From JBNJGB01 sp051747385 (GTDB taxonomy: Bacteria; Myxococcota_A; UBA9042; PHBI01; JACKFB01): a stretch of 64,000 nucleotides of DNA. Below the pieces are notes generated by a model. The model worked only from the letters and a program-made list of their open reading frames with translations. It was not told where the DNA came from and did not search any database. Shown here one piece after another: positions 43,303-52,207 of this stretch. The translations under genes and the position numbers were made by a program. Every line of letters begins with the position of its first letter. Within the stretch, counting starts at the first letter, position 1. The DNA lies in the NCBI GenBank assembly GCA_051747385.1, contig JBNJGB010000002.1:1-64000 (forward strand). Reading direction: 5' to 3'.

Positions 43303-46300
43303 TCAGGCGGCTTGCTGGAGGCCGGCCCTTCCGTAGCGGTCCTGGTCGTCGGCGGTGGCGAGGCGGCGGTCGGTGAGGCGGTCCAGGATGTGCCGGAGGC
43401 GACGGCGGTTGGCGCGGTGGAAGGTGGCGGCCACGTCCTCCACGGACAGGGGGCCGGTGGCGGCGTCCAGCACCTCGAGGACGGCCAGCATCTGCTCGGT
43501 GGGATCCGAGGGCCACGGCGTCCGGGCGGCCTTCCCCACCACCTTCGCCGTGGTACCCCGGGGCAGGAGCTCCACCGGGGTCGGCGCCGCCCCCTCCGGC
43601 GGGCGCAGCCAGCGGACCCGCCCGGCCCCCTCCTCGGCGGCCCGCTCCCGATTGAGCGCCACGAGGCGGGTCAACAGCTCCGCGTCGTCCAGGTCCGACT
43701 CCCAGCCGTAGGCCTCGAACACGGCGCGATCCAGGGCGTCGTGGAGGGCCCGGAGGCGATTCGTCGCCACCCGGGCGTGGGTCTCCCGCTCCTTGGGGGT
43801 CAGCTCCTCTCCCGCGCGGATCTTCTCCAGGACGTTGTATATCCCGGTCAGCGTCACCGAGGGGTGCCGGGCCTGGACGGCCTTCCGGTAGGCGTCCAGC
43901 TCCTCGCCGAGCTCCGCGATGCGGGCCCGGAGCTCTGGCGACGGTTCGGGGAAGGGGAAGGCGCCAAAGCAGCGGACGTTGTCGTAGGAGACATCGTTTC
44001 CGACCCCGAGTCGCCCGCCCGCAGCGATGGTCCAGAGCGTGTGAGCACGTGAGCACATCACGCCGAAGACCAGGCCGTCGTCGACGGCTATCGCGACGAG
44101 CTTGCAGTCCGGCACCACGTTGACGGGCATGAGCACCGCGGTCCGCTGGCGGGCGACCCGGGGGACGGCGATGTACCGCTCCAGCCCCTCCAAGGCCCGG
44201 CGCAGCTTCCCGCGGGCCTCCCCGAACATCCACCACTTCTCCCGATAGCCCTTCCGCCGGTTCTGGTCCCGGTGGGGCTTCACGTAGTCGAAGAGCCACT
44301 GGTGGACGGTGGGATAGGCGTCCGCCAGCTCCTCGGCCGTATAGCCATAGGCGTCGATGACCTTCCGGTGCTGGCGCTTCCGCATCAGCTCGCTGGCGTT
44401 CAGGTACGGGCGGATGACCGGGGGGAGGTCGTCCGGATCGAAGCCCATGGTGCGGATGTCCTCGTCGGTGACCCGGAAGCCCTTGCCCACGAGGTTCATC
44501 CCCTGAAAGCTCAGGTTCGCGTTCGCCTCGAGGGGGACGGCGCTCGACACGTCGGCGCCGTAGGACAGGTCGGCGTGGATCCGCTCCACCTTGCGCCAAC
44601 CCACCCGGACCTCCTCGGGCGCGCCGCCCTCGAACGCCACGCGGCCCAGGAGCCCGGGGTGGTCCTCGCCCTCGGCCGCGGCCTCGCCGACGGTCATGGC
44701 GATCCGGACGGCGGCGCTCCCCGTCTCATCGACCCAGGGGTGATCGGCGATGGCCATGGCGAGGCCCAGGGGCGGATCCGCGTCCAGGTGGTGGGCGGTG
44801 ACCTGGCGGTTGAAGGTCTGGCGCAGGCTGTTGGTCGTGATGAAGCCGAAGCGCCGGGCCTCCCCGCGACGGACCGCCTCCGCCGCCCGGTGCCACCAGT
44901 ACATGACGAAGTCCACGGTCTCGGCCACGTCCGGGTAGGCCCCGCGGACGGCCTCCACGTAGCCGTCGCCGGCGTACTCCCGCATCTGCTTGTTCCCGAT
45001 GAAGGGCGGGTTGCCGACGATGAACTCCGCCTCCGGCCACTCGGCGGGTGCCACGCCCAGGTAGGTCTCGTCGTCCACCAGGGCGTCCGGGTCCGGGATG
45101 GGCTGGCCGGTGACCGGCGAGGGGATGGTGCGCTCCCGGTCCCAGCGCAGGACCGGCTCGCCGTGCTCGTCGACCCGCGGCTCCGTGGCCTCCCAGGTGA
45201 TGAGCGCGTCACGACAGCCGATGGAGCGCTCCTCGCCGAGCACGGGATCCGAGATGGTGGAGCGCCGGCCGTGGGCGATCTCCCACTGGAGGTGGCCGAT
45301 CCAGAGGACGAGCTGGGCGATCTCCGCGGCCCAGGGCTTCGACTCGAGGCCCATGAAGTGGCTCGGGACCACCGTGCGGCCGCCCTCCAGGGCCAGGCCC
45401 TCCTGGGCGCCGGCGCCAAGCGCGCGGAGGGCTTCCCGCGCCTCGTGCTCCAGGCCCTTCACGATGGCGTAGCTCACGTAGAGGAAGTTCCCGGTCCCGC
45501 AGGCCGGGTCCAGGACGCGCATCCGGGCGAGGCGGTCGATGAAGTCGCTGAGCATCCGGCCCGCGCGCTGGGTGCGGAGCCCGTCGGCCACGTCCTCTTC
45601 GGAGAGGATCTCGTCGACCCGGGCCTGGACCACATCCCACTCGCGGCGGAGGGGATCCTCGACCGTGGCCCGGACCAGGCGCTCCACGTAGGCGCGGGGC
45701 GTGTAGTGGGCGCCGAGGCGCTTTCGCTCCCGCGGGTCCAGGGCGCGCTCCAGGAGGGTGCCGAAGATCGACGGCTCGACGAGGTCCCACCGGAGCGCGG
45801 CGGCGTCGGCGAGCTTGCGGATCTCCTCCGCCCCGAGGGGGAGGGCCTCGGCGTCGTGAAAGAGCGCGCCATTGAAGCGCCGGATGATCTCGAAGTCGTA
45901 GCTCCCGCCCTGGTCCATGATGCGGAAGAAGCCCGACACCTCGGGCGCGAAGGCCTCCGGGGCGCGCAGGGCCTTCTGGAGGAGTGCCGTGAACGTGTTG
46001 GGGGCCAGGAGGTCCGCGTCCTCGGCGAACATGCAGAACAGGCAGCGCATGAGGAAGCGGGCGACCCGGTCCGGGTCGTAGCGGGCGTCCAGGGCGGAGG
46101 CCAGGTCCGCGAGGTGCTTGGCGGCCTCGCGGGTGACGCGCTCCTGCTCCTTGGAGGGATCCAGGCTCCGGGGATCCTCGAAGCAGGCGAGGAGTATGCG
46201 CGCGTAGTCCTCGTCGGCGACCCGGTCCAGGGGGATCTCGATGCGTCGCGGGCTGTGGAAGCCCCCGTAGCCCGCCCCGTCGTGGCGCCAGATCCAAAAC

Positions 46301-46758
46301 CGCCAGCCCACGTCGACGACGATGACCAGGGGCGGCGGGCCCTCGTCGAGGCGGGCGGTGTAGATGCGGGCCTGATCGAGGAAGGCGTTTTCGATGTAGC
46401 GCCGGTAGCGCTTCGTCCCTCGGATGGGGGCCCGGCCCGGCTCCTCCCGGGTCCGACCGCACTTGGCCTCCAGGACGAAGTGGCCCTTCTTGTAGAGATC
46501 GATGCGCCCCCACTCGACGCCCGGGACGACGACGGGCCGCTCGAACTGGTAGTCCGCCTCGGGGAGCGTCCCATCCGTGGGCTTGGGCGTCCCCAGGGCT
46601 TCGCAGAGGCCATTGAGGAACGACTGGGAAAGCTGCTGCTCGTTCCCCACCTTGCCGAACCAGTTGTCACCGAACGCGGCCAGGCGGCGCAGCACCGCCT
46701 CGTCCACCGCGGTCGCGTCCAGCCCCGCCAGCGGGAGCGGCGTGTCGAGCGGGTTCAC
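43303..46758 (-). CDS. MmeI-like type IIL restriction-modification enzyme
   Basis: The 1151-residue single-chain enzyme combines cleavage and methylation. The N-terminal nuclease has Asp87 in GRIDLYKKG and Glu97-x-Lys99 in FVLEAKCGR. A helical connector follows. The N6-adenine methyltransferase has motif I VLDPACGTGNF (415-425) and NPPFIG (583-588). The target-recognition region spans roughly 760-1000 and includes LNASELMRKRQHRKVIDAYG. Such enzymes methylate one strand and cut about 20 bp away. The last 60 residues resemble a small winged-helix (SVEDVAATFHRANRRRLRHI). All key residues are present. It is the first gene of a three-gene set with the second methyltransferase and the PIN protein. 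Confidence 0.88.
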   Translation of the reverse strand: MNPLDTPLPLAGLDATAVDEAVLRRLAAFGDNWFGKVGNEQQLSQSFLNGLCEALGTPKPTDGTLPEADYQFERPVVVPGVEWGRIDLYKKGHFVLEAKCGRTREEPGRAPIRGTKRYRRYIENAFLDQARIYTARLDEGPPPLVIVVDVGWRFWIWRHDGAGYGGFHSPRRIEIPLDRVADEDYARILLACFEDPRSLDPSKEQERVTREAAKHLADLASALDARYDPDRVARFLMRCLFCMFAEDADLLAPNTFTALLQKALRAPEAFAPEVSGFFRIMDQGGSYDFEIIRRFNGALFHDAEALPLGAEEIRKLADAAALRWDLVEPSIFGTLLERALDPRERKRLGAHYTPRAYVERLVRATVEDPLRREWDVVQARVDEILSEEDVADGLRTQRAGRMLSDFIDRLARMRVLDPACGTGNFLYVSYAIVKGLEHEAREALRALGAGAQEGLALEGGRTVVPSHFMGLESKPWAAEIAQLVLWIGHLQWEIAHGRRSTISDPVLGEERSIGCRDALITWEATEPRVDEHGEPVLRWDRERTIPSPVTGQPIPDPDALVDDETYLGVAPAEWPEAEFIVGNPPFIGNKQMREYAGDGYVEAVRGAYPDVAETVDFVMYWWHRAAEAVRRGEARRFGFITTNSLRQTFNRQVTAHHLDADPPLGLAMAIADHPWVDETGSAAVRIAMTVGEAAAEGEDHPGLLGRVAFEGGAPEEVRVGWRKVERIHADLSYGADVSSAVPLEANANLSFQGMNLVGKGFRVTDEDIRTMGFDPDDLPPVIRPYLNASELMRKRQHRKVIDAYGYTAEELADAYPTVHQWLFDYVKPHRDQNRRKGYREKWWMFGEARGKLRRALEGLERYIAVPRVARQRTAVLMPVNVVPDCKLVAIAVDDGLVFGVMCSRAHTLWTIAAGGRLGVGNDVSYDNVRCFGAFPFPEPSPELRARIAELGEELDAYRKAVQARHPSVTLTGIYNVLEKIRAGEELTPKERETHARVATNRLRALHDALDRAVFEAYGWESDLDDAELLTRLVALNRERAAEEGAGRVRWLRPPEGAAPTPVELLPRGTTAKVVGKAARTPWPSDPTEQMLAVLEVLDAATGPLSVEDVAATFHRANRRRLRHILDRLTDRRLATADDQDRYGRAGLQQAA

Positions 46759-47495
46759 GTCTTCGGCCTCCTACCGGGCGTCGTGCCGGCGCGGCAAGAT
46801 AACCACGGGGTCCGAAGCATCGCAAGGCGCGCAGGCCCCCCGATTCCACAGGCGGATTCGGCATCCGCCCACCGATGCGGTCCCCTCCTCGTGGCGCTCG
46901 ACGGCCGCCACGCCGACAGCGTTCCCGACGATTGCGCCTGCCATCGTCCGGCCTCATCGTGCTCGCATGGAAGCGTCGGTGGGCCGCACCGCACCACCGG
47001 CGCCGAGGCGGCCGCTCCCGGTGCGGCGACCGCAGGCCGACCTCGGGGCGCGACGGCTCGATGCCCTCCCGGGTCGCCGAGGGGACGCCACGGAGGGCGA
47101 GATGCTCTTCGGTCCGATCCGTCGGCAGATCGAGGCCATCCAGGAGCACCTCCGGCTCTTGGTTTCCGTAAGTCAGATCCGGCGCATCCCGGACCTGCTG
47201 CCCTGAACACCCGTTCGAGCGAAATCGATTTCGCCCCGCCCCCTCCTGCTGCAGGCCCCAGTGGGCGGATGCCCCGCCGGCCCGGTTCCACCAACACGAT
47301 TCAAGGAGTCCAAGCATGGAGATCCTGAAGTACGGCGACGTGCTGACGCCATCGCCGAGGTCGTCCTCGCTGGTTCGTCGCACACGTGCAACACGCGCAG
47401 GGCCCTCGTCCAGCGCTCCACTGGCTTCTGCGCCAGAGTCGGCATCACTGCCGGATACCTGGGCGGCGACGTCGGACCCGGCGGCAGGCACGCGT
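46759..47495. other. 737-bp gap with gene remnants and a 16-bp palindrome
   Basis: No full gene is apparent. A 34-residue frame at 47102-47206 (MLFGPIRRQIEAIQEHLRLL onward) has a GGAGGG site. The perfect palindrome GCGAAATCGATTTCGC lies at 47219-47234. AAGGAG at 47304 precedes an ATG at 47316 whose first residues MEILKYGD look protein-like, but the frame then loses coding character. This reads like a regulatory region followed by a decayed gene. The 46759-47100 part shows nothing else. Confidence 0.45.
47219..47234. promoter_or_regulatory. Perfect 16-bp palindrome, candidate operator
   Basis: GCGAAATCGATTTCGC is identical to its reverse complement and is AT-rich in its centre in an otherwise GC-rich window. 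It lies 85 bp before a strong ribosome site (AAGGAG) and ATG at 47316. Dimeric repressors bind sites of this kind, but no regulator gene is adjacent, so the assignment is a guess from form alone. Confidence 0.35.
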
Positions 47496-47915
47496 TTAAC
47501 GCCGGAGCGGCCCGATGATGATCTGCCCCTCCGGCATGAGCACGCTCCCGTAGACGAACACGTAGCCGTCGTAGCGGTCGGCGATGCGGAACAGGCTCTG
47601 CCAGATGGCGTGGTTGTCCTCGAACTCCCGCTCCGTGACGAGGCCCAGCACGGTCCGGGCCAGGCCGACGACCCGGCGGGCGTCCCGCTTCCGCCATTCC
47701 TCGGCGTCCAGGGCGTCGATGTAGCCCCGGAGCCCGTCGAGGTGACCGGGGACCTCGCCCTCCGGCATCACCGAGAACAGGACGAGGTCCCCGTCGAGGT
47801 TCACGCGGAAGTGCGCGCCGTCTTCGGTCGCTCCGCGCTCGCACGCGCCCGCCCCGAAGACTTGCACGAGATCCACGTCCTCGTACGGCAGATAGAGGGC
47901 GGCGTGGGCGGCCAT
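47496..47915 (-). CDS. Hypothetical 139-residue protein
   Basis: The product has no signal peptide or membrane span. It is acidic, with a central block of beta-like text (AHFRVNLDGDLVLFSVMPEG) and a helical part (LARTVLGLVTEREFEDNHAI). The C-terminus (DGYVFVYGSVLMPEGQIIIG) is hydrophobic but short. GGAGGAG precedes the ATG well. It lies 43 bp downstream of the TPR gene on the same strand and inside the candidate island. I do not recognise a family. Confidence 0.6.
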   Translation of the reverse strand: MAAHAALYLPYEDVDLVQVFGAGACERGATEDGAHFRVNLDGDLVLFSVMPEGEVPGHLDGLRGYIDALDAEEWRKRDARRVVGLARTVLGLVTEREFEDNHAIWQSLFRIADRYDGYVFVYGSVLMPEGQIIIGPLRR

Positions 47916-47958
47916 GGCGGCTCCTCCATCGGGTCGCCGGGGCGTGGGTACGCTCCGC

Positions 47959-48540
47959 CTACTGCTGGGGCAGACCGACGATCAGCATGTAGACGACCCC
48001 GAGCGCGAGCACGATGGCGATGGCCAGGACCCCCTTCATGGGGCCGGGCATCCCCTTCTTCCCGGCGCCGGCCGGCTCCTCGGCGGGCGCGCCCGCAGCC
48101 GCCGCTTGGGGAGCCGGGGCGTCGAGCTTGCTCTTCACGAACTCCAGGTACTTGGGATCGTCCGTCTCGAAGATGCGCTCGCCGTCGCCCATGTAGGCGC
48201 GCGCGAGCTCGTCGGCGGCCCGGTCCATGTCGCCCACCTCGTACTGGCACTGACCCAGCCGCAGGTGGATGAACGGGTTGCCGAGGCCTCCGGGACACTG
48301 GACGGCCTCGGTCAGGGCGTCGAGCGCGCCCTCGTAGTCCCCCGCCAGGAACCGGGCGTCCCCGAGCGCGGTCAGGATCCAAGTGGAGGCCTCGTAGTCC
48401 GTGATGGGCGGCGGCACGTGGGTCAGCGCCTTCTGGAACATGTCCGCCGCGCCGAGGAAGTTGCCGTCCTCCATCCAGATCTCGCCCTGGTCCGTGTGCT
48501 TCCGGATGCGGGCCATGAACTCGTCGTTCAGGTCGGGCAT
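47959..48540 (-). CDS. TPR protein with C-terminal membrane anchor
   Basis: The 193-residue product contains TPR-like helices (GNFLGAADMFQKALTHVPPP, WILTALGDARFLAGDYEGAL, LRLGQCQYEVGDMDRAADEL). An Ala/Pro linker follows, then a C-terminal span (GVLAIAIVLALGVVYMLIVG) that would anchor it as a tail-anchored protein facing the cytosol. AAGGAGAG precedes the ATG. It is 43 bp before the hypothetical gene and 253 bp after the fusion gene. It falls inside the direct-repeat bounds of the candidate island. Confidence 0.7.
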   Translation of the reverse strand: MPDLNDEFMARIRKHTDQGEIWMEDGNFLGAADMFQKALTHVPPPITDYEASTWILTALGDARFLAGDYEGALDALTEAVQCPGGLGNPFIHLRLGQCQYEVGDMDRAADELARAYMGDGERIFETDDPKYLEFVKSKLDAPAPQAAAAGAPAEEPAGAGKKGMPGPMKGVLAIAIVLALGVVYMLIVGLPQQ

Positions 48541-48791
48541 CGCCTCTCTCCTTGTCGGGGGTGGGATGTGGGCTACTCCGTCGGGGCGGGCACCGGGGTG
48601 CCCGGGATCGACTAGCGAGCGGGGGGCTCCTACGGACGACTCGCTGGTTCGATCTACCCGGCTTCGAAGAAACCGACCTGGCGGGTGCATACCGCGCGGG
48701 ACGCCAACCAGCACGGGGGCACGTGAAACCGGGGCGCTCGAAGTCCGGTCGGACGCGATCGCCCGCCTCGGCCATCCCGCCGGCTACCGGT

Positions 48792-48992
48792 GCCTACTCC
48801 CAGGAGACGGGATCGAGGAACTGGACGTCCTCCGGACGGCCGCCGTCGGAGAAGCGGAAGTCCAGCATCTCGGCGCACTCGCGGAACCGGGCCAGGAGCT
48901 CGGCCTGGTCCTCGGCCCCCAGGTGCACGGTGGCGATCTCGTAGCTGAAGGAGTCCTGGTCCCGCAGGTCGGACAGGCGCGCGCCGGGCTCG
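48792..48992 (-). repeat. Right direct repeat (3' end of the fusion gene)
   Basis: This 201-bp segment is the intact gene's 3' end and pairs with the fragment at 39825-40025 in direct orientation, with 8 mismatches by my count. It runs from just past the stop codon to the GAGCCCGG that encodes EPG in the protein. The two copies bound 8.8 kb that includes the restriction locus. Confidence 0.9.
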
Positions 48993-50497
48993 ACGGTGAC
49001 GTGGACCTCGGTGCCGGGGATGGCCCGCGCCACCGCGGCGAGGTTGGCCTCGTCGGGCACCTGCTCCACGACGGCGTCGGCGTAGCGCCGCAGGTGGAAC
49101 TTGGCGGCGCACTGGAAGGCGCCCCGCGGGCGCGGCACCCTGGTCCGGAGACCCAGGGCCACGTTGATGGCGATCTCGTGGTTCGAGATGCCGTGGACCT
49201 TCTCGAACTGGTCGCTGTGGGACTGGGAGATGCGCGTGTTCACCTCGATGAGCCAGAGCTTGTCCCGCGCCTCGTCCCAGAAGAACTCCACGCCGAAGGG
49301 CGCCGAGTTGTAGCCCAGGTGCGGCATCAGCCGGCCCACGGCGTCGATCATCCGCTGCTGCACGCGCCGCGGCCAGCGGCTCGGGTACTCGTAGCGGTTG
49401 AAGCTCCAGCCGTTGCGGTCCTTGTAGCAGTCGAAGATGCCGTGGACGCGGGTCTGGCCGTGGAGGACGTAGCCCTCCACGCCGCACTGCCAGCCGCTCA
49501 TCAGCTCCTCGGCGACGCACCAGTTGCCGTCGACCGCGGCGATGTCGGGCGGCAGATCGACGTAGTCCATCACGACGTTGAAGGGGTCGCCGATGCGGCG
49601 GATGTTCTCGCGGATCTCGGCGATGGCCTCCCGGAACTGCGCCTCGTCCTCGACGCGGAAGCCCAGGTACGAGGCGAAGGACTTCACCGGCTTCAGCCAG
49701 AAGGGGAAGTCGACGCGGAGGCGCTCGAGGGCCTGGTCGTCGAAGGGGTCCACGGCGTCGAACTGCGGCACCAGCTCCGGGAGGACCTTCTTCTGCTCCA
49801 CCCGGCTCCAGTACTTGTGCTCGCACTTGAGCATGGAGACGAGCGGCACGTACGGGAGCCCCATCTCCCGATTCAGGATCGGGACCATGGTGCTCACCGG
49901 GAAGTCCCAGTGGGCGATGATCGCGTCCACCGGCCCCTCGAACGCGCGGAGCTCCCGCAGGGCCTCGTCGACCATGCCCTGGAAGTCGTAGCTCTCGGGC
50001 GTGATGAGGTCGTCGTAGTCCAGCAGCCCGTGGAACTCGGTCTCGTCCGCGTCCGTGATCGCCCGGGCCTTCTGGAGGTTGAAGTCGTCCAGGCCGATGA
50101 TGAAGACCTGTCGCTTCAGCTCGTCGTAGGAGCCCTCCGGATCGTGCTGCTCCCTCCCCGCGATGGGCGGGTTGAACACGCAGACGAGGCGCATGGGCTC
50201 CGAGCCGCCCCGGAGGACGTGCCGCTCGTGCTGATCGACCGCGAAGGCCACGCCGTCCTCCAGGCGGTGGACCTCTCCGGTGGCCAGGTCCTCCACGCTC
50301 CCGTCACCCCCGACGCAGAAGACCGCCTCCAGGTGGTGCTTGTACCACATGCGATGGACCGCCCCCGGCGCCACGACGGTCTCGTGGAGCGAGAAGCCGA
50401 GCCCGTCCCGACGCAGGAGAAGTCGCTTGCTGCTCCATCCCTCGGAGACGACCTGCCGACCCGTGCCCTCCAGGTCGCGGGTGCGGACGATCCTCAC
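48794..50497 (-). CDS. Ectoine-synthase-like domain fused to an ATP-grasp ligase
   Basis: Residues 1-124 of this 567-residue protein follow ectoine synthase (EctC) closely: WSSKRLLLRRDGLGFSLHET, WYKHHLEAVFCVGGDG, VDQHERHVLRGG and RLVCVFNPPIAGREQHD. Trp21, Thr40, Tyr52 and His55 fall where EctC binds its substrate. Iron ligands Glu57 and His93 are kept, but the third, Tyr85, is Phe. Residues 130-460 form an ATP-grasp fold with FWLKPVKSFAS, VAEELMSG and the metal/ATP motif LWLIEVNTRISQSHSD. It should therefore join a carboxylate to an amine using ATP. No ectA or ectB is near. An enzyme making or using a cyclic amidine is an inference. Confidence 0.88.
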   Translation of the reverse strand: MRIVRTRDLEGTGRQVVSEGWSSKRLLLRRDGLGFSLHETVVAPGAVHRMWYKHHLEAVFCVGGDGSVEDLATGEVHRLEDGVAFAVDQHERHVLRGGSEPMRLVCVFNPPIAGREQHDPEGSYDELKRQVFIIGLDDFNLQKARAITDADETEFHGLLDYDDLITPESYDFQGMVDEALRELRAFEGPVDAIIAHWDFPVSTMVPILNREMGLPYVPLVSMLKCEHKYWSRVEQKKVLPELVPQFDAVDPFDDQALERLRVDFPFWLKPVKSFASYLGFRVEDEAQFREAIAEIRENIRRIGDPFNVVMDYVDLPPDIAAVDGNWCVAEELMSGWQCGVEGYVLHGQTRVHGIFDCYKDRNGWSFNRYEYPSRWPRRVQQRMIDAVGRLMPHLGYNSAPFGVEFFWDEARDKLWLIEVNTRISQSHSDQFEKVHGISNHEIAINVALGLRTRVPRPRGAFQCAAKFHLRRYADAVVEQVPDEANLAAVARAIPGTEVHVTVEPGARLSDLRDQDSFSYEIATVHLGAEDQAELLARFRECAEMLDFRFSDGGRPEDVQFLDPVSWE

Positions 50498-50630
50498 GGA
50501 GTCTCCTCCCTGCTGCGTCGGACGCAGCGCGGCCCGCCCGGTGACGCCGGCGCGACGTTGGCTCCAACCATGGCTTGTGACGATATGTCGTGCGTACCAC
50601 GGCGGAGCCCGGCGCAGGAACCCCGGGGAT

Positions 50631-51527
50631 CTACTTCAGGGGCCGCTCCGCGAGCTCGCCGGCCAGGGCGCGGAGCTCGTCGTCCAGGGGATGGCCTTCG
50701 CGCCAGACGAGGCGGAACCAGTCGCGCTCCGGCTCCGTGTCCGGGAAGACCTCCCGGAGCCGGCCCGCGTCCAGATCGGGCTGCACGAAGTAGCGCGGCA
50801 GGACGGCCACGCCGGCGCCCTCCAGGACGCGGTGTCGGACCGGGCCGATGGTGCCCAGGAGCTCGGAGTCCGCGAAGGCCCACCGCTCCTGACCGGAGCG
50901 CGCGTCCTGGAAGTAGCGGAACAGGGGCAGGTCCCGGTGGATGTCCAGGAGCACGTGGCGGGGCGCGTCCTCCGGTCCGGCCAGGGGACGCGCCTCCAGC
51001 AGATCGGGCGAGGCGACGAGCACGTAGCGCTCCTCGTGGAGCAGCGCGTAGGCCAGCCCGGCGTCCACGAGGCGGGCGCTGGAGATCATGGCGTCCAGCC
51101 GCCCGAGCGCGACCCGCCTCAGCAGGTCCGGGCTGTCCGCGAAGTACAGCTCCAGCTTCCGCTCGGGTCGTGACTCGCGCAGGTCCGCGATGGCGGGCAC
51201 CAGCCAGCTCATGCCCAGCTCGTAGCGGGTGCCCAGGACCAGCGTGAACGGCACGCGGGCGTCCTCGTCCCGGGCGACCTCCCCACACCGGGCGAGCTCC
51301 CGGAGCGCGCGACGTACGTGGGGGAGCAGGCGACGCCCGGCGGCGGTCAGGACGACGCGGCGCGTGGTGCGCTCGAAGAGGGTCACGTCCAGCAGGCTCT
51401 CGAGCTGCCGGATGCGACCGCTGAAGGCGGCCGGCGAGAGGTGGACGCGCTCGGCGGCGGCGCGGAAGGTCGGCTTCGTGGCCGCGGCCTCGAAGCAGCG
51501 GAGGGTGTCGGGATCGGGGAGCTCCAT
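50631..51527 (-). CDS. LysR-type transcriptional regulator
   Basis: The 298-residue product starts MELPDPDTLRCFEAAATKPT. It has the LysR winged helix (FRAAAERVHLSPAAFSGRIR, LLDVTLFERTTRRVVLTAAG), then a periplasmic-binding-protein-like effector domain. LysR proteins usually act on a divergent or adjacent gene with a small-molecule inducer. Here the neighbours on the same strand are the decaying hydroxylase-maturation genes upstream and the EctC/ATP-grasp gene 133 bp downstream; either may be the target. GGAGA precedes the ATG at 51527. Confidence 0.88.
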   Translation of the reverse strand: MELPDPDTLRCFEAAATKPTFRAAAERVHLSPAAFSGRIRQLESLLDVTLFERTTRRVVLTAAGRRLLPHVRRALRELARCGEVARDEDARVPFTLVLGTRYELGMSWLVPAIADLRESRPERKLELYFADSPDLLRRVALGRLDAMISSARLVDAGLAYALLHEERYVLVASPDLLEARPLAGPEDAPRHVLLDIHRDLPLFRYFQDARSGQERWAFADSELLGTIGPVRHRVLEGAGVAVLPRYFVQPDLDAGRLREVFPDTEPERDWFRLVWREGHPLDDELRALAGELAERPLK

Positions 51528-51606
51528 TCGGTTTCTCCGAACAATCTCGTCCCGACAATACCGTCTCACACCACCTCTGACGAGCGGCACGTCGGACGCC
51601 GGCGAC

Positions 51607-52207
51607 CTACTCCGGACGGCCCCGGAGGAGGCGCTGGTAGTCCTCCTCGGTGTCGACGTCGAGGTGGATCGCGGGATCGGCCACCGGCACCCGCAGGATG
51701 CGCTCGCCGAACCGGTCGAAGAGCGCCCGGGCGCCCTGGTCCGGGGCCAGCGCGCGCAGCCCCGGGAAGGTCTCCCGATCGAAGACCGCGGGGTTGCCGC
51801 GCCTCCCCTCGTAGACCGGCAGCACGATGGGGGTGGGACAGGCCCTGTACGCGCCGAGGATCTCGTCGATGCTCTCCGGCGTGACGGGCGGCTGATCCGC
51901 CAGGAGGAAGAGCAGGGCGTCCTGCCTCCTCGTGCGTCGCCTCCACGCCGACGCTCGTGGAGGAGCCCTGGCCGGCCTCGTAGTCCGGGTTGAAGACGGT
52001 GGCGACGTCCCGGTCCGCCAGGAGCGACTCCATGCGCGCCGCCTCGTGCCCCAGGACGACGACGCTCCGGGTCAGCGACGAGCCGAGCGCCGCGTCGACG
52101 ACGCACTCCAGGACGGTCCGCCCCCGGAACGAGAGGAGCTGTTTCGTCCGCCCCATCCGCGTGCCGATGCCCGCGGCGAGCACGATCCCGTCGACCCTGA
52201 GGCTCAC
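51607..52207 (-). pseudogene. MocA/MobA-like nucleotidyltransferase, frameshifted
   Basis: The 5' part encodes VRVDGIVLAAGIGTRMGRTK (the nucleotide-binding loop), then EAGQGSSTSVGVEATHEEA. The 3' part encodes DALLFLLADQPPVTPESIDE and onward to DPAIHLDVDTEEDYQRLLRG in another frame. One base appears lost near 51925, between GAGGAGGC and AGGACGCC. Intact relatives add CMP or AMP to molybdopterin. The GTG start overlaps the YqeC-like stop by GTGA, so these were an operon. A sequencing error is the alternative; both neighbours are also damaged. Confidence 0.75.

Noticed and set aside
47316..48272. 318-residue plus-strand open frame behind a strong ribosome site
   Set aside because: Apart from the first eight residues the composition is that of an antisense shadow of the genes at 47496-48540.
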